Positions 29,057 to 38,516 of a stretch of 64,000 nt of DNA are shown here, piece by piece. Every line of letters starts with the position of its first letter. Position 1 is the first letter of the stretch. Below the pieces are notes generated by a model. The model searched no databases. It had not been told where the DNA came from and saw nothing but the letters and a program-made list of their open reading frames with translations. The position numbers and the translations under genes were made by a program. This DNA comes from an uncultured Eubacteriales bacterium (lineage in GTDB: Bacteria; Bacillota; Clostridia; Oscillospirales; Oscillospiraceae): positions 2,201,766 through 2,265,765 of the forward strand of contig LT599017.1 of assembly GCA_900079765.1 (NCBI GenBank), read 5' to 3'.

Positions 29057-29085
29057 TTGATTTTCTTTTCTCTATCTGGTACAAT
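29057..29085 (+). promoter_or_regulatory. Promoter of the 29174 gene
   Basis: TTGATT, a 17-base spacer and TACAAT, about 90 bases upstream of the start codon. Confidence 0.6.
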
Positions 29086-29173
29086 GAGCATAGCATAGCG
29101 GAAAAGAAGTTTCAATAGTTCCGGACTGTAATGGGTAAATCCAAAAAGTCTATCGGATACAGAAGGGCGTGGT

Positions 29174-30220
29174 ATGATGGCGGATTATTTTGATCGATTC
29201 TCTGTCCTCTTTGGCAAGGGCGAAGTGTTTGTGAACGGCAAGCCGTTACCTTTGGGACAGTGCGCCACCGATATTTTGAACCTGAACGATCAGGTACTGA
29301 ACGAGATCAATCAGCGCATCAATGCGTTCATGCCCTCGATAGCGACCTTGCTTCAAGAAAAAACAGACAGCGCCGCTTGCTCCGCGCAGGAGAAACTGAA
29401 CGCTGTCTGGGATTTGATTTTTACGATGCCTCTCTATCGGGAGCTATCTATGGATTTGGAGACAAGCCATCAGCTCCTGCAGCTCATGTTTTCCGACAGG
29501 GCAAAGTGGGACGAGGTTCTGGATATTCATTCCGAGGGCCACGCCATGTTCGAACAGTTTCTGAACGGGCTGGAGTACTTTCCGGAGAGCCTCCGCAACT
29601 TCCGTGGGCAGGTAGTTGGCATACTTGAGCTATACCTCGAACCACTGAATCGGCGGAGCATTGATGCTTATGCGGCGGCTTACGCGCGGTACTTTACCGA
29701 TATGGCGGCGGCTGGGATATTCTTTGCCGAATCGGAGTTCGAGCAGAGCTTCCCCACTCAGGTGAAGTTTGTTCCCATTGCACACCCCACCATGGACGGC
29801 AAGGTCATCCTGGCGGAGAAAGCGGAGTTCTCTTATCTCTCGCACTTCCTCTACACAGACTTCTATCGCGGCCTGATGGCGGGCAACACACCACGCCGCT
29901 GCCACAACTGCGGGAAGTATTTTCTGCTCACCGAGGGCTACAACACCTGTTACTGCAACAATCTTGCGCCGGGCGAGACAGAGCGCACCTGCCGCAAGGT
30001 GGGCGCACATCGGAAGGAGGCAAAAGAAAGGGCCTCCGCCACTCCCGCCCAGCGGGAGTATGCGAAGGCCTATAATCGCTTGAAAGCGAGAAAGAACAGG
30101 AAAAGGATGAACTTGGATGAGTGGAACGCCGCCGTTGCGAAGGCTCAGGATCTGAAAGGGCAGGCGGAGCGGGGAGAAATAAGCAATGAGGAACTGCGTA
30201 GGCGGTTGCAGGAGCTTTGA
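29174..30220 (+). CDS. DUF6076-like protein with Cys cluster
   Basis: 348 residues, not assigned a function. The first ~220 residues are mostly helical with no catalytic motif. Residues ~240-280 carry a Cys/His cluster (RRCHNCGKYF, YNTCYCNN, RTCRKVGAHR) that looks zinc-binding and resembles CGNR-type fingers. The C-terminus is a charged helix (AYNRLKARKNRKRMNLDEWN). Such proteins are common on clostridial mobile elements. The DUF6076 name is from recognition of the overall pattern, not a search. It is the only rightward gene between the mobility and defence modules. Confidence 0.55.
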   Translation: MMADYFDRFSVLFGKGEVFVNGKPLPLGQCATDILNLNDQVLNEINQRINAFMPSIATLLQEKTDSAACSAQEKLNAVWDLIFTMPLYRELSMDLETSHQLLQLMFSDRAKWDEVLDIHSEGHAMFEQFLNGLEYFPESLRNFRGQVVGILELYLEPLNRRSIDAYAAAYARYFTDMAAAGIFFAESEFEQSFPTQVKFVPIAHPTMDGKVILAEKAEFSYLSHFLYTDFYRGLMAGNTPRRCHNCGKYFLLTEGYNTCYCNNLAPGETERTCRKVGAHRKEAKERASATPAQREYAKAYNRLKARKNRKRMNLDEWNAAVAKAQDLKGQAERGEISNEELRRRLQEL

Positions 30221-30346
30221 TTGCTGTTGGGCTTTTCTTTGGTTATAGCGAGGCAGAATACAGCTTGGTTCAGACGTTGGATACGGTTTGGCCTATATCA
30301 TATTTTTAGATAAATCTTGCAGATATCTATTTCGTAATTGTATGGA

Positions 30347-32164
30347 TTATAGAGCCTGGTAATACGCTTCAATTTTTGCAGCCATAAGCTTGCGCCTCTC
30401 TGCAAGGAAAGACTCGTAATGTTCAACGTTCATGTTGAAAATACTTTCTGGCACACAATTTTGCGTGAGGTTTGTAGTCAATACATCAATGCTCGTAATG
30501 TTTCCAAATTTCATTTCACCACCATTGCATTGAGCATATGCTGTTTGAAAATAGTCGCATGGGGCTTTGTCTCCGATAGATATATTGACCTGCGTGTCAA
30601 GATAGATATAATTCGCAATCTGGTTATACTTTGTTTTTTCTTTAATACCATTGCTTTTCAGATAGTTCCGAGGAAAAATGTGGTGCACATCACCCATAAC
30701 CGTTACAAGATCAGCTACTTTGGTCCCATTCAAAAACAATGAATTGTCACCATTAAAAATCTGCGCTGCAATAAAAGTGTTATATGCCGGGGTATTGGTT
30801 GAGGATGTTTCCAGATTTTGCACAAGCCCAATGCGCCAAAATGATTCGGACAAAACGGCAGCTTCTATTTCTCTGAAATAAGCTGTAAATCCTTTCTCCG
30901 CTATGCTTCTTAAATCCCTGTCCATGGCAGTCTCAGGAGAGCCAATGTATCTGCCCGTCAATGTGGACATGACGAACCATTTTTGAACACAACGCTTAAT
31001 CTGATTTTTTGGTATTTCGCTGCCAAGACTTAGTAAGAGATATAGCGTGTACGCAAAATCAAGCGTCATCTGTGAGTTAAGTAGTTTTTCAGATATGAAG
31101 CCGGCGCCTTTTATGGCGAGTACAAAGTTTGAAAAGTTGAATTCATTTACAAAGTGGAGTGCGCCGTTTTTGAGTTTGGCAAAGGATTCTTCGGCAATGG
31201 ATTCTTTATAATTGCGTGTAGCGAAATCCCGTCCTGCAAGCAAACTGACAAGGTCGCCCAATTTGCCCCGGCCAAACTGATGCATGAAGGAAACGCGAAG
31301 CATATCGCCGTAATCCGGATTATAAATTGATTCCTTGTCGTTCTTCAGCCACCTGATTTTGGAGGCGTATTCGGATGCCATAAATGAAGAGTCTTTCTCG
31401 ACATGGGGATAGAACTCCGGTTTAACAGCAAGGTGGCAAAAGTAATCTACCGCCTTGCGAAGCATATTTCCTCCATATTTCTCGTCTGCGGCAATTTTGG
31501 ACATGGCAAAATCTGATTGACTAAGCGCCTTGCCTTGAGAGTTGATTCGAATAAAAATTTCGGTTACTTCATCAATACCAAGCTGATAGGCAAGCTCAAT
31601 CACACCGATCTGCCGATTTGCTATGGATTTCAGCTGCGTAAGAGAATCGTCAATTGCATCAACATCCGCCTCCGGATTTGAAAGGATGTACGCATCCTCA
31701 AAGGCCCTATTGCGAAACGCAGGATTGAAAATTTCAGAGATATCCGGTATCCATTTCTTGTCTTTCAAATGCGAGGCGTCCTGCACGGCAAATTGCTTGG
31801 AAGCTTCCGTTTCCATAGGATTAAAAGCAATTTTTATTCTTCCGGAATTGAAGTCCTCATCCAGCACTTCCTTGCCGGATATGGCGGCCATGAGCGCGGT
31901 TACCCTCTGCTGGCCATCAATCAATATCTTTTTCCCTTCGGAACTTCCACCATCCTTCGTCTTAACAGATGGGTTCTTCCAGATAATCAGATATCCTGTT
32001 GGATAACCATGATAGAGCGAATCGATCAAATCGCGCACCTGGCTGCGCTTCCAGACAAATGGCCGCTGAATTTCGGGGATAACAAACGCTCCTGCCTCGA
32101 TAAAGCCGAGGATAGCGCTGATGGGATATTGCGTTACCGAATACTTCTCTCCTTGCATTGCCAT
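30347..32164 (-). CDS. DUF262 / DUF1524 protein, GmrSD-like nuclease
   Basis: 605 residues. The N-terminal DUF262 (ParB-like) domain has FVIPEIQRPFVWKRSQV and LIDGQQRVTAL with the DGQQR nucleotide motif at 83-87. The C-terminal part holds a DUF1524/HNH-type motif, VHHIFPRNYL. Proteins with both parts include GmrSD, a type IV system that uses NTP to cut modified phage DNA. It starts seven bases after the hsdR stop, so it is the last gene of the restriction operon and probably its arm against modified DNA. Its actual substrate is not shown by sequence. Confidence 0.85.
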   Translation of the reverse strand: MAMQGEKYSVTQYPISAILGFIEAGAFVIPEIQRPFVWKRSQVRDLIDSLYHGYPTGYLIIWKNPSVKTKDGGSSEGKKILIDGQQRVTALMAAISGKEVLDEDFNSGRIKIAFNPMETEASKQFAVQDASHLKDKKWIPDISEIFNPAFRNRAFEDAYILSNPEADVDAIDDSLTQLKSIANRQIGVIELAYQLGIDEVTEIFIRINSQGKALSQSDFAMSKIAADEKYGGNMLRKAVDYFCHLAVKPEFYPHVEKDSSFMASEYASKIRWLKNDKESIYNPDYGDMLRVSFMHQFGRGKLGDLVSLLAGRDFATRNYKESIAEESFAKLKNGALHFVNEFNFSNFVLAIKGAGFISEKLLNSQMTLDFAYTLYLLLSLGSEIPKNQIKRCVQKWFVMSTLTGRYIGSPETAMDRDLRSIAEKGFTAYFREIEAAVLSESFWRIGLVQNLETSSTNTPAYNTFIAAQIFNGDNSLFLNGTKVADLVTVMGDVHHIFPRNYLKSNGIKEKTKYNQIANYIYLDTQVNISIGDKAPCDYFQTAYAQCNGGEMKFGNITSIDVLTTNLTQNCVPESIFNMNVEHYESFLAERRKLMAAKIEAYYQAL

Positions 32165-32170
32165 CCTCCA

Positions 32171-35077
32171 TCAATAATACATTTCGATGTAACTATACGC
32201 CTTGTCGAAGATGTCCTTATCTTTTAGTTTATATTTAATCCAAATCACGCTCCGCAGGGCTTTGGTGACTTCTTGCTTTCCCGCTGTGGTGTTTTGCCAA
32301 CCGTCGAAACGCACGATTTTGACAATAGCGTCGATGTCGGAGACAATCCGCTCCACTATAATCGGCGTGTTTGGGTTCTTTATGCTGTTGAACAGTTCGG
32401 TCAATGCCGCCTTGCCTTTGTCAATCTCCTTTTCCGGTACATATTCCTTTTCGGCTTCCGCGGCCTCTTTGGCGAGTTCAAGCAGGAGTTTCAAAAACTC
32501 TATGCTCGATACAAGCCCTTGCTCGTGCCGCTCTCGCAAATCCTCAAGTCGCTCGCCAAGTCTGACGAACTTGTCGTCCTTGCCATGCTTGCGGATTTTC
32601 GCTACAAGGTCGATTTCAATTTCCTTGATTTTCTTTTTACCCTCTTTGTTATGTTCAAAGAAATCGTCAATCAGGTCCGCGTCCAGCTCGAGAATGTCTA
32701 TGTCCTCGCGGACATTTTCCACACTCACATTCTGGTGAACCAGTTCTATGGTCTTCGCACCCAACGCTGCCCAAATCAAGCCCCCGCGCCCGTCAGTCGG
32801 ACGAACCGACTCATAGACCTTGGTCAACCATAGATAATCGGCGCGGTACGGAGACAGAAAAGAATCCGGCGACAATGCTTCATAGGCACGGCACAGCACT
32901 TTATAGTCCGCGCCGAACTTGTCTTTTTCTTTTGAGGTTGGAAGACACTCCTGCGCTGCCATAAGCCCCTCCCAACCTTCGACGGTACGGTCAACGCCGT
33001 TGAAGAAGGACAGGCACTTGGCCATCAATGTCGGGAATTGTTTTTTCACCTCGGCGATATTCGTTATCACTTGCTGTACGTTCTTCTCGTCAAAATCCAG
33101 AGCCTTTGCCACATCATCAAATATCCCGATATAGTCCACAATCAAGCCGTGGGACTTCTCCTGCCCATAAACGCGGTTGGTGCGGCAGATTGCCTGCAAC
33201 AGCGTATGGTCTTTCATTGGCTTATCGAGGTACATCACCTGCAAAATTGGCGCGTCAAATCCCGTGAGCAACTTGGATGTGACGATGACCAGCTTCAACT
33301 CGCTGTTTGGCTCGCGGAAGTAATCGAGCAATTTTCCCTCTGCGTCACGATCACGGCGATAGTCCTTATACCGCCCCTCTTTGTCATTGTTCGTATCCAT
33401 TACAATGGTGGTGGCATCCTCACCGAGCAACTTATCAAGTTGTTTCTTGTATAGCAGGCAGCACTCACGGTCGTAGCAGACCACTTGTCCCTTAAAGCCG
33501 TTTGGCTCTATCTTCTCACGAAAATGCTTGGCGATGTGTTCGCACACCCTGCGTATGCGCTCTGGCGATTTCATGATTGCTTCCATCTTTACGCGTTTGG
33601 CAAGTTCTGTTTTCTCGTCTTTGGTCAGGCTTTCGGTCATTTCGTCAAATGCCGCGTCAACAATGTCCTGATTGACATGGAGGTCAACCGGCACGGCTTC
33701 AAAGTGGAGTGGAAGCGTGGCGTTGTCGCGGATGGAGTCGGAGAACGAGTAGCGACTCATATAGCCCGACTTATCCTCGGTCGCGCCAAAGGTAAAGAAT
33801 GTATTTTTATCCGTGCGGTTAATCGGAGTACCCGTCAACCCAAAGAAGAAAGCATTAGGCAGAGCCATTCTCATTTTCTCACCGAGGTTGCCTTCTTGGG
33901 TGCGGTGCGCCTCGTCCACCATAAGAATAATATTGTCACGGGGATTGAGTTCTCCATCCACCTCACCAAACTTGAATATGGTTGTAATGAGGATCTTTCG
34001 CATATCGCCCTTAAAGAATGCGACCAGGTCTTCTTTGCTGGATGCCGATTGCAAGTTTGGAATATCACTAGCATTGAACGTGGCGGTTATCTGGGTTTCA
34101 AGATCGATACGGTCGTCCACAATGACTACGGTCGGATTTCTAAGTTCCGATGTCATGCGTAATTTCTGCGCGGCAAATACCATCAGAAGCGACTTGCCAC
34201 TCCCTTGGAAATGCCAAATCAACCCCTTTTTCGGATATCCCGCCTTTACACGCTCCACAATGAGATTCGCGCCTTCAAACTGCTGATAGCGGCAGATGAC
34301 CTTATACTTGCGGTAACGTTTATCGGTGGCAAACAGCGTAAAGAACTGGAAGATGTCCATCACCTTGTCTGGAGTGAACATATCTCCAACGCTTCGCGCA
34401 ACATCGGCGAGAGTACCCTCGTGCTTATTGCGGGCAGTATGCCACGGGCCCCATAGGTTGATCGGCATACACACCGAGCCGTAGCGGTAGCATTTGCCTT
34501 CGGTAGAGAAGTTGAAAACATTCGTCACGAACATCTGCGGTATGCTTTTCTCATAAGCGGAAATATCGCCTGCTCCATCAAGCCAAGTCACGGCATTGCG
34601 TGTAGGTGTCTTCATTTCGCCGATTGCCACAGGGAATCCGTTGATAAGCACCACAACGTCAAGCCGCTTGCCGCCGTCGTCTTTCGGAAACACCCACTGG
34701 TTTGTCACGGTATAGCGGTTTAACGCCAACGCCTCTTTCGTTCCCGTTCCAAAGAAACGAATCGGAATCATCCGCCCGTCCTTGCCAAAGGGGAATGAGT
34801 TCTCCTCAAAGACCAGTTTCTTGAACCGCTCGTTCTGCGCCACAAGGTCGTGTGGCTGGACGGTCAAAATCAGAGAGCGCAGCTTATAAATAACCTCATC
34901 GGCGCGGGCGGGCTGTTCTGCGATTTCGGGGTTGAGTCTTATCAATGCGTCACGGACAAACGGCTCGACCAGTACGTCTGAATGGCGACGCGGTAACTGA
35001 TCGGCGGGGATATACTCCCAACCGTTTTTTGCAATGGTGTCCACCACTAATTTTTCAAGTTCAGTTTCATTAAACAT
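32171..35077 (-). CDS. hsdR: Type I restriction enzyme, R subunit
   Basis: Motor-nuclease of a type I restriction system: it translocates unmethylated DNA and cuts at a distance. 968 residues. The N-terminal PD-(D/E)XK nuclease has RLDVVVLINGFPVAIGEMK (Asp140, Glu154, Lys156). The SF2 helicase has Walker A QGSGKS (~291-296), DEAH in VDEAHRTQEG (~388), then SKLLTGFDAP and ICRTNR. The ATG at 35077 has GGAGG upstream; an in-frame start at 35098 is possible. It overlaps the hsdS stop by eight bases, showing one operon. Confidence 0.95.
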   Translation of the reverse strand: MFNETELEKLVVDTIAKNGWEYIPADQLPRRHSDVLVEPFVRDALIRLNPEIAEQPARADEVIYKLRSLILTVQPHDLVAQNERFKKLVFEENSFPFGKDGRMIPIRFFGTGTKEALALNRYTVTNQWVFPKDDGGKRLDVVVLINGFPVAIGEMKTPTRNAVTWLDGAGDISAYEKSIPQMFVTNVFNFSTEGKCYRYGSVCMPINLWGPWHTARNKHEGTLADVARSVGDMFTPDKVMDIFQFFTLFATDKRYRKYKVICRYQQFEGANLIVERVKAGYPKKGLIWHFQGSGKSLLMVFAAQKLRMTSELRNPTVVIVDDRIDLETQITATFNASDIPNLQSASSKEDLVAFFKGDMRKILITTIFKFGEVDGELNPRDNIILMVDEAHRTQEGNLGEKMRMALPNAFFFGLTGTPINRTDKNTFFTFGATEDKSGYMSRYSFSDSIRDNATLPLHFEAVPVDLHVNQDIVDAAFDEMTESLTKDEKTELAKRVKMEAIMKSPERIRRVCEHIAKHFREKIEPNGFKGQVVCYDRECCLLYKKQLDKLLGEDATTIVMDTNNDKEGRYKDYRRDRDAEGKLLDYFREPNSELKLVIVTSKLLTGFDAPILQVMYLDKPMKDHTLLQAICRTNRVYGQEKSHGLIVDYIGIFDDVAKALDFDEKNVQQVITNIAEVKKQFPTLMAKCLSFFNGVDRTVEGWEGLMAAQECLPTSKEKDKFGADYKVLCRAYEALSPDSFLSPYRADYLWLTKVYESVRPTDGRGGLIWAALGAKTIELVHQNVSVENVREDIDILELDADLIDDFFEHNKEGKKKIKEIEIDLVAKIRKHGKDDKFVRLGERLEDLRERHEQGLVSSIEFLKLLLELAKEAAEAEKEYVPEKEIDKGKAALTELFNSIKNPNTPIIVERIVSDIDAIVKIVRFDGWQNTTAGKQEVTKALRSVIWIKYKLKDKDIFDKAYSYIEMYY

Positions 35078-36254
35078 CGTGCCGTTCCTCCTGTTCATAC
35101 TGGGTTTTCCAATGCTCTAAGGCTCCAAAGAGCGGGGTCATCATCATGGTCGCAGATTGTATCGCCGCTTTGGTCGCTTCCCATGCGACAAATTTTGATT
35201 TGTCGGCCTGCCGGACGAAGTCTGCGAAGCGGGTTTGGAGGGAAAGCGGGGGGACCTGCACCAGCAGCCCTTTCAGCTTTTCGCCCGTCAAGTGGGCGAT
35301 TGTCGCGCTTGAGACCAGTCCATCAAAGTTGGTCATAGTTGCTTTCTGATACATAACCCAAGCCAAGTATTCAGGGATGCAGGCACCTTGATGACATCTA
35401 ACACGGTGAATAGCCTTTTGGAAAAAGCAATCTTCTATTTCGTTCTTCCAAATAGCTGTCCGGCCAACTTCGCCGCCCTCACAAACAAGCAAATCACCGT
35501 ACTTAAGGGCAAATTCGCCTCTGTCCACCTCGTCGAAATCCATCACATTTAGCTTTTCCAAGTCAAATTTAAACCATTGAACATTAAAATTCGCAAGATA
35601 CGGAAAGCGATTCTTGCCTGTCTGCTGCTTTGCGTCCAACATCTTGCCAAGCCGTGTACCAGCTATCTGGTCAAGGCGTTTCACGTCCCACCCTTTATTA
35701 TTCATAACCGGATCCCCAAACATCTCGACAAATTGAGACTTCACAAGGTCGTCGGTTAACGAAATCAGCCTTTTATAGGCATTTCTCGTCTCAATCATCG
35801 CCCAGAGGACTTCTGCAAGCGAATCTTGTTCATCAAGCGGCGGCAGATTGAACTCCAACTCCTTTAATGCGCTCCAGTTTATAGTAGGCGAAAGCGAACC
35901 GACCGAAATCTTTATTGCTGCATCGAGAAAATAGTCCGAAGCGATGAACAATGGAAAGAACCGCTCAGTTACAACGCCCGTTTTCGGGCGAAGAACCATC
36001 CCGTGGGCGGAGAAAATCCCGTCGAATGGAGCGATTGCCACTTTTTTCTGATAGGCTCGTCGTTTGCCGAACAAAACATCTCCCTTTTTCATCAGTATTT
36101 TTTCGCCAATTGGGGCGATCTCCGAGCCGAATCGTGTTACGGTCAAATTTCCGCTGTCGAGATGTTCAAGGCCCAAGTATATGTCTTTATCAGCCGGTGT
36201 CGGTTTCTTTTTTGCCGTGCTGTTGACGGCGATGTCACCAAATTTATGCCGCAT
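35070..36254 (-). CDS. hsdS: Type I restriction specificity subunit (hsdS, copy 1)
   Basis: 394 residues. Two target-recognition domains, each followed by a conserved helical spacer. The first half ends NLPPLDEQDSLAEVLWAM and SQFVEMFGDPV; the second ends VPPLSLQTRFADFVRQ. The recognition domains differ strongly from copy 2 at 37371, while the spacers are nearly identical at DNA level (35189-35232 matches 37439-37482). The C-terminus differs from copy 2. GAGAGGAG precedes the ATG. It is complete, so both specificity genes can be used. Confidence 0.92.
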   Translation of the reverse strand: MRHKFGDIAVNSTAKKKPTPADKDIYLGLEHLDSGNLTVTRFGSEIAPIGEKILMKKGDVLFGKRRAYQKKVAIAPFDGIFSAHGMVLRPKTGVVTERFFPLFIASDYFLDAAIKISVGSLSPTINWSALKELEFNLPPLDEQDSLAEVLWAMIETRNAYKRLISLTDDLVKSQFVEMFGDPVMNNKGWDVKRLDQIAGTRLGKMLDAKQQTGKNRFPYLANFNVQWFKFDLEKLNVMDFDEVDRGEFALKYGDLLVCEGGEVGRTAIWKNEIEDCFFQKAIHRVRCHQGACIPEYLAWVMYQKATMTNFDGLVSSATIAHLTGEKLKGLLVQVPPLSLQTRFADFVRQADKSKFVAWEATKAAIQSATMMMTPLFGALEHWKTQYEQEERHDV

Positions 36255-36332
36255 GGCGTAGTTCTCCTCTCACAATGGATTTGGAAAACTCGCCATTTAC
36301 AGGGTCATTGACAAATTGAGAATTGCAAACAG
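36255..36332 (-). other. hsdS-like leftover between recombinase and hsdS
   Basis: Translating the gap in one frame gives NSQFVNDPVNGEF then SKSIVRGELRHA, which echoes the conserved SQFVEMFGDPV spacer of both hsdS genes. It has no start of its own and ends in TAA next to the hsdS start. It may be a fragment left by recombination or part of a recombination site. Confidence 0.4.
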
Positions 36333-37310
36333 CTATGCAAGGAATTTTCGGTGTGAAGCCTTCACATTGCTCTGGTTCACCATTGCATACTGGAGCGTAG
36401 TGTCTACGCTGGTGTGACCAAGAAGCTGCTGCACCTGCTCAATCGGCATACCTTTGTCGATAGCTACAGTCGCAAGCGTCCTGCGGAACTTGTGTGGGTG
36501 GACCCTTTCAATGCCGAGCCTGCGGCCCAATTCCCGAAGCCGTATCTCAATACCGCTGATTTGAAGCCTGTTGTGCGGCGATTGAAGTGATACGAACAAT
36601 GCCGGGTTATCATCAGTTCTGCCGTTTAGGTAATTCTGCAAGTGGATTTTCGTCCGAGCATCGAAGTAGACCTTGCGCTCCTTGTCGCCTTTGCCGAAGA
36701 CCACGCACTCGCGGTTGTTGAAGTCAATATACTTTCGGTCGAGGTTGACCAGTTCGCCAACGCGCATACCTGTAGAGGATAACAAGTCAATCATCGCAAG
36801 GTCGCGTGTAGTTTCGGTGTGGTCGCGCATAATCTCTAAATCCTCGTCGGTGTACGTCTCTTTTACGCTTGTTCCCGTCTTGACCTTGTGAATGCGACGA
36901 ACGGGGCTTTTGAGGATGCAGTCCTCCTCTTCAAGCCAAGAAAAGAGACTCGACAGGATACGCCTGATGTTGTCCATCGTCACTTTGCCCGCGCCACCTT
37001 CGCGCTGGTATTTATCCAGGTATTGCCGCAAGTCGTCCGTCGTGATGTGTTTGACAGACTTACCGATGCCAGAAAACATATTCTTCAGGGTAGATTCGTA
37101 ATAACGGAGCGATTTGTCCGAACACCCCTCCACGCGCTTGGCGGCTATAAAATTCGCAAGATACTTCGCATTACTTTCCTCCCCAAGAGGTTCAATCGCC
37201 GTGACCCCTCGCAAGCGGCGCGACAGCACTTCGTGAAGCTTTTCCATCTGCGCATTGTCCAATGTGCCGAGCATGTCCAGCTCTATAGCTGTTATAAGTC
37301 TGTTATCCAT
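36333..37310 (-). CDS. Xer-like tyrosine recombinase inside the hsd operon
   Basis: 325 residues. The core-binding domain has YLANFIAAKRVEGCSDKSLRYYESTL; the catalytic domain has SSTGMRVGELVNL (Arg), HPHKFRRTLATVAIDKG (His, Arg), QQLLGHTSVDTTLQYAMV (His, Tyr). All active-site residues are present. It sits between two hsdS genes on the same strand. Recombinases in this position, such as PsrA/CreX types, shuffle hsdS target domains to switch methylation specificity. The 60-base gap upstream and 78-base gap downstream are the largest in the operon. Confidence 0.9.
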   Translation of the reverse strand: MDNRLITAIELDMLGTLDNAQMEKLHEVLSRRLRGVTAIEPLGEESNAKYLANFIAAKRVEGCSDKSLRYYESTLKNMFSGIGKSVKHITTDDLRQYLDKYQREGGAGKVTMDNIRRILSSLFSWLEEEDCILKSPVRRIHKVKTGTSVKETYTDEDLEIMRDHTETTRDLAMIDLLSSTGMRVGELVNLDRKYIDFNNRECVVFGKGDKERKVYFDARTKIHLQNYLNGRTDDNPALFVSLQSPHNRLQISGIEIRLRELGRRLGIERVHPHKFRRTLATVAIDKGMPIEQVQQLLGHTSVDTTLQYAMVNQSNVKASHRKFLA

Positions 37311-37370
37311 TTTGTTTCCTCCTAAATATTGTGTTGGAATTAATATCCTCAGAGGAAACGCTATTGTATT

Positions 37371-38516
37371 TTATCCCAATCGCTCCCTCACGAGAGCTTT
37401 ATACGCTGCCTCCAGTTCCTCAAGAGTGCGGTTCAGTTCAAATTTTGATTTGTCGGCCTGCCGGACGAAGTCTGCGAAGCGGTTTTGGAGGGAGAGTGGG
37501 GGTAATTCGATCTTTATACCTTTTAGTTTGGTGACATTCGTTCCTGCCATTATTGCGCCTTGGCTCACCAATTCAATCTGCCTTGTAACAGCAGGGCTAT
37601 AATGAAGCTGGGCGATTAAAAAAACAGGATTAACCTTTTCGCTATTTACCCGAATCCTAAGCACATCGGAATGGATTATTCCTTCTGTTAACGACTGTGG
37701 GAAGAGGGCACACGTTCCAACATTACCTTTACGCGACATTGCAATATCGTCAGGTATCAAGGAATACGTTCTAAGCTGTTCGGCTTTTTCCTCTGCCAGA
37801 TAATCAGTAGGTTCTTTCTGAAACGCAGAATTAACTTGTGGAATGGCATATACAGGGACACCTTCTCTCTGATAATCGGCATTTCGAAGTTGTGTCCCAA
37901 ATGGACCGCACTTAATGTCGTCAGATGACTTACAAGCTTTTGTAAGCGGAACTCTATTCCATTTGGAATCGTTTATACCATCCCCAAACATCTCGACAAA
38001 TTGAGATTTCACCAATTCATCGGTCAGTTTTAGCAACTTTTTATAGGCTTGGCGGGTCTCGTCGAATGCCCAAAGCACCTCTGCGAGGCGGAGTTGCTCA
38101 CCCATTGGCGGCAGATCGAACTCGAAGTCACGCAAATGCTCCCATTTTACACGAGGCGAGAGCGAACCTGCCGACTTTTCAACGGAAAAGTCAAAGAAGC
38201 GGTCGTTCTGAATGATGAACGGCAGTAACCCAGGAGCGAGTGCATCGGCCTTTGCCGCAATCACCGTGATGTCGCCAGAGCAGATACCATCGCAAGGCGC
38301 AACCGCAGCCTTTTTCAGGTAAGCCCTACGCCGTCCGAACAGCACCTGTCCCTTGCGAAACATCTTGCTGAATGTGTTCTCAGTGTCCACGGTCCATTCG
38401 GCAAGGCTTACCTCTTGCGGCGCTAAATGTTCCAAGCCGACAATCGGAATTCCGCTTTGACTACCCTTATACGTTTCACGGCTCTCGACCGCAACATCTC
38501 CAAGTTTAACTCTCAT
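37371..38516 (-). CDS. hsdS: Type I restriction specificity subunit (hsdS, copy 2)
   Basis: 381 residues. Starts MRVKLGDVAVES, with two target-recognition domains and the spacers LPPMGEQLRLAEVLWAF, SQFVEMFGDG and LPPLSLQNRFADFVRQADKSKF. The C-terminal helix continues FELNRTLEELEAAYKALV, the usual full-length ending. The start at 38516 overlaps the end of hsdM by 11 bases; a longer frame is rejected. Shares a 26-base block (37981-38006 and 35713-35738) and a 44-base block with copy 1. Confidence 0.92.
   Translation of the reverse strand: MRVKLGDVAVESRETYKGSQSGIPIVGLEHLAPQEVSLAEWTVDTENTFSKMFRKGQVLFGRRRAYLKKAAVAPCDGICSGDITVIAAKADALAPGLLPFIIQNDRFFDFSVEKSAGSLSPRVKWEHLRDFEFDLPPMGEQLRLAEVLWAFDETRQAYKKLLKLTDELVKSQFVEMFGDGINDSKWNRVPLTKACKSSDDIKCGPFGTQLRNADYQREGVPVYAIPQVNSAFQKEPTDYLAEEKAEQLRTYSLIPDDIAMSRKGNVGTCALFPQSLTEGIIHSDVLRIRVNSEKVNPVFLIAQLHYSPAVTRQIELVSQGAIMAGTNVTKLKGIKIELPPLSLQNRFADFVRQADKSKFELNRTLEELEAAYKALVRERLG

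Noticed and set aside
35189-37482. Invertible hsdS segment
   Set aside because: The repeats in the two hsdS genes are in direct, not inverted, orientation, so inversion between them is not supported; exchange or deletion remains possible.
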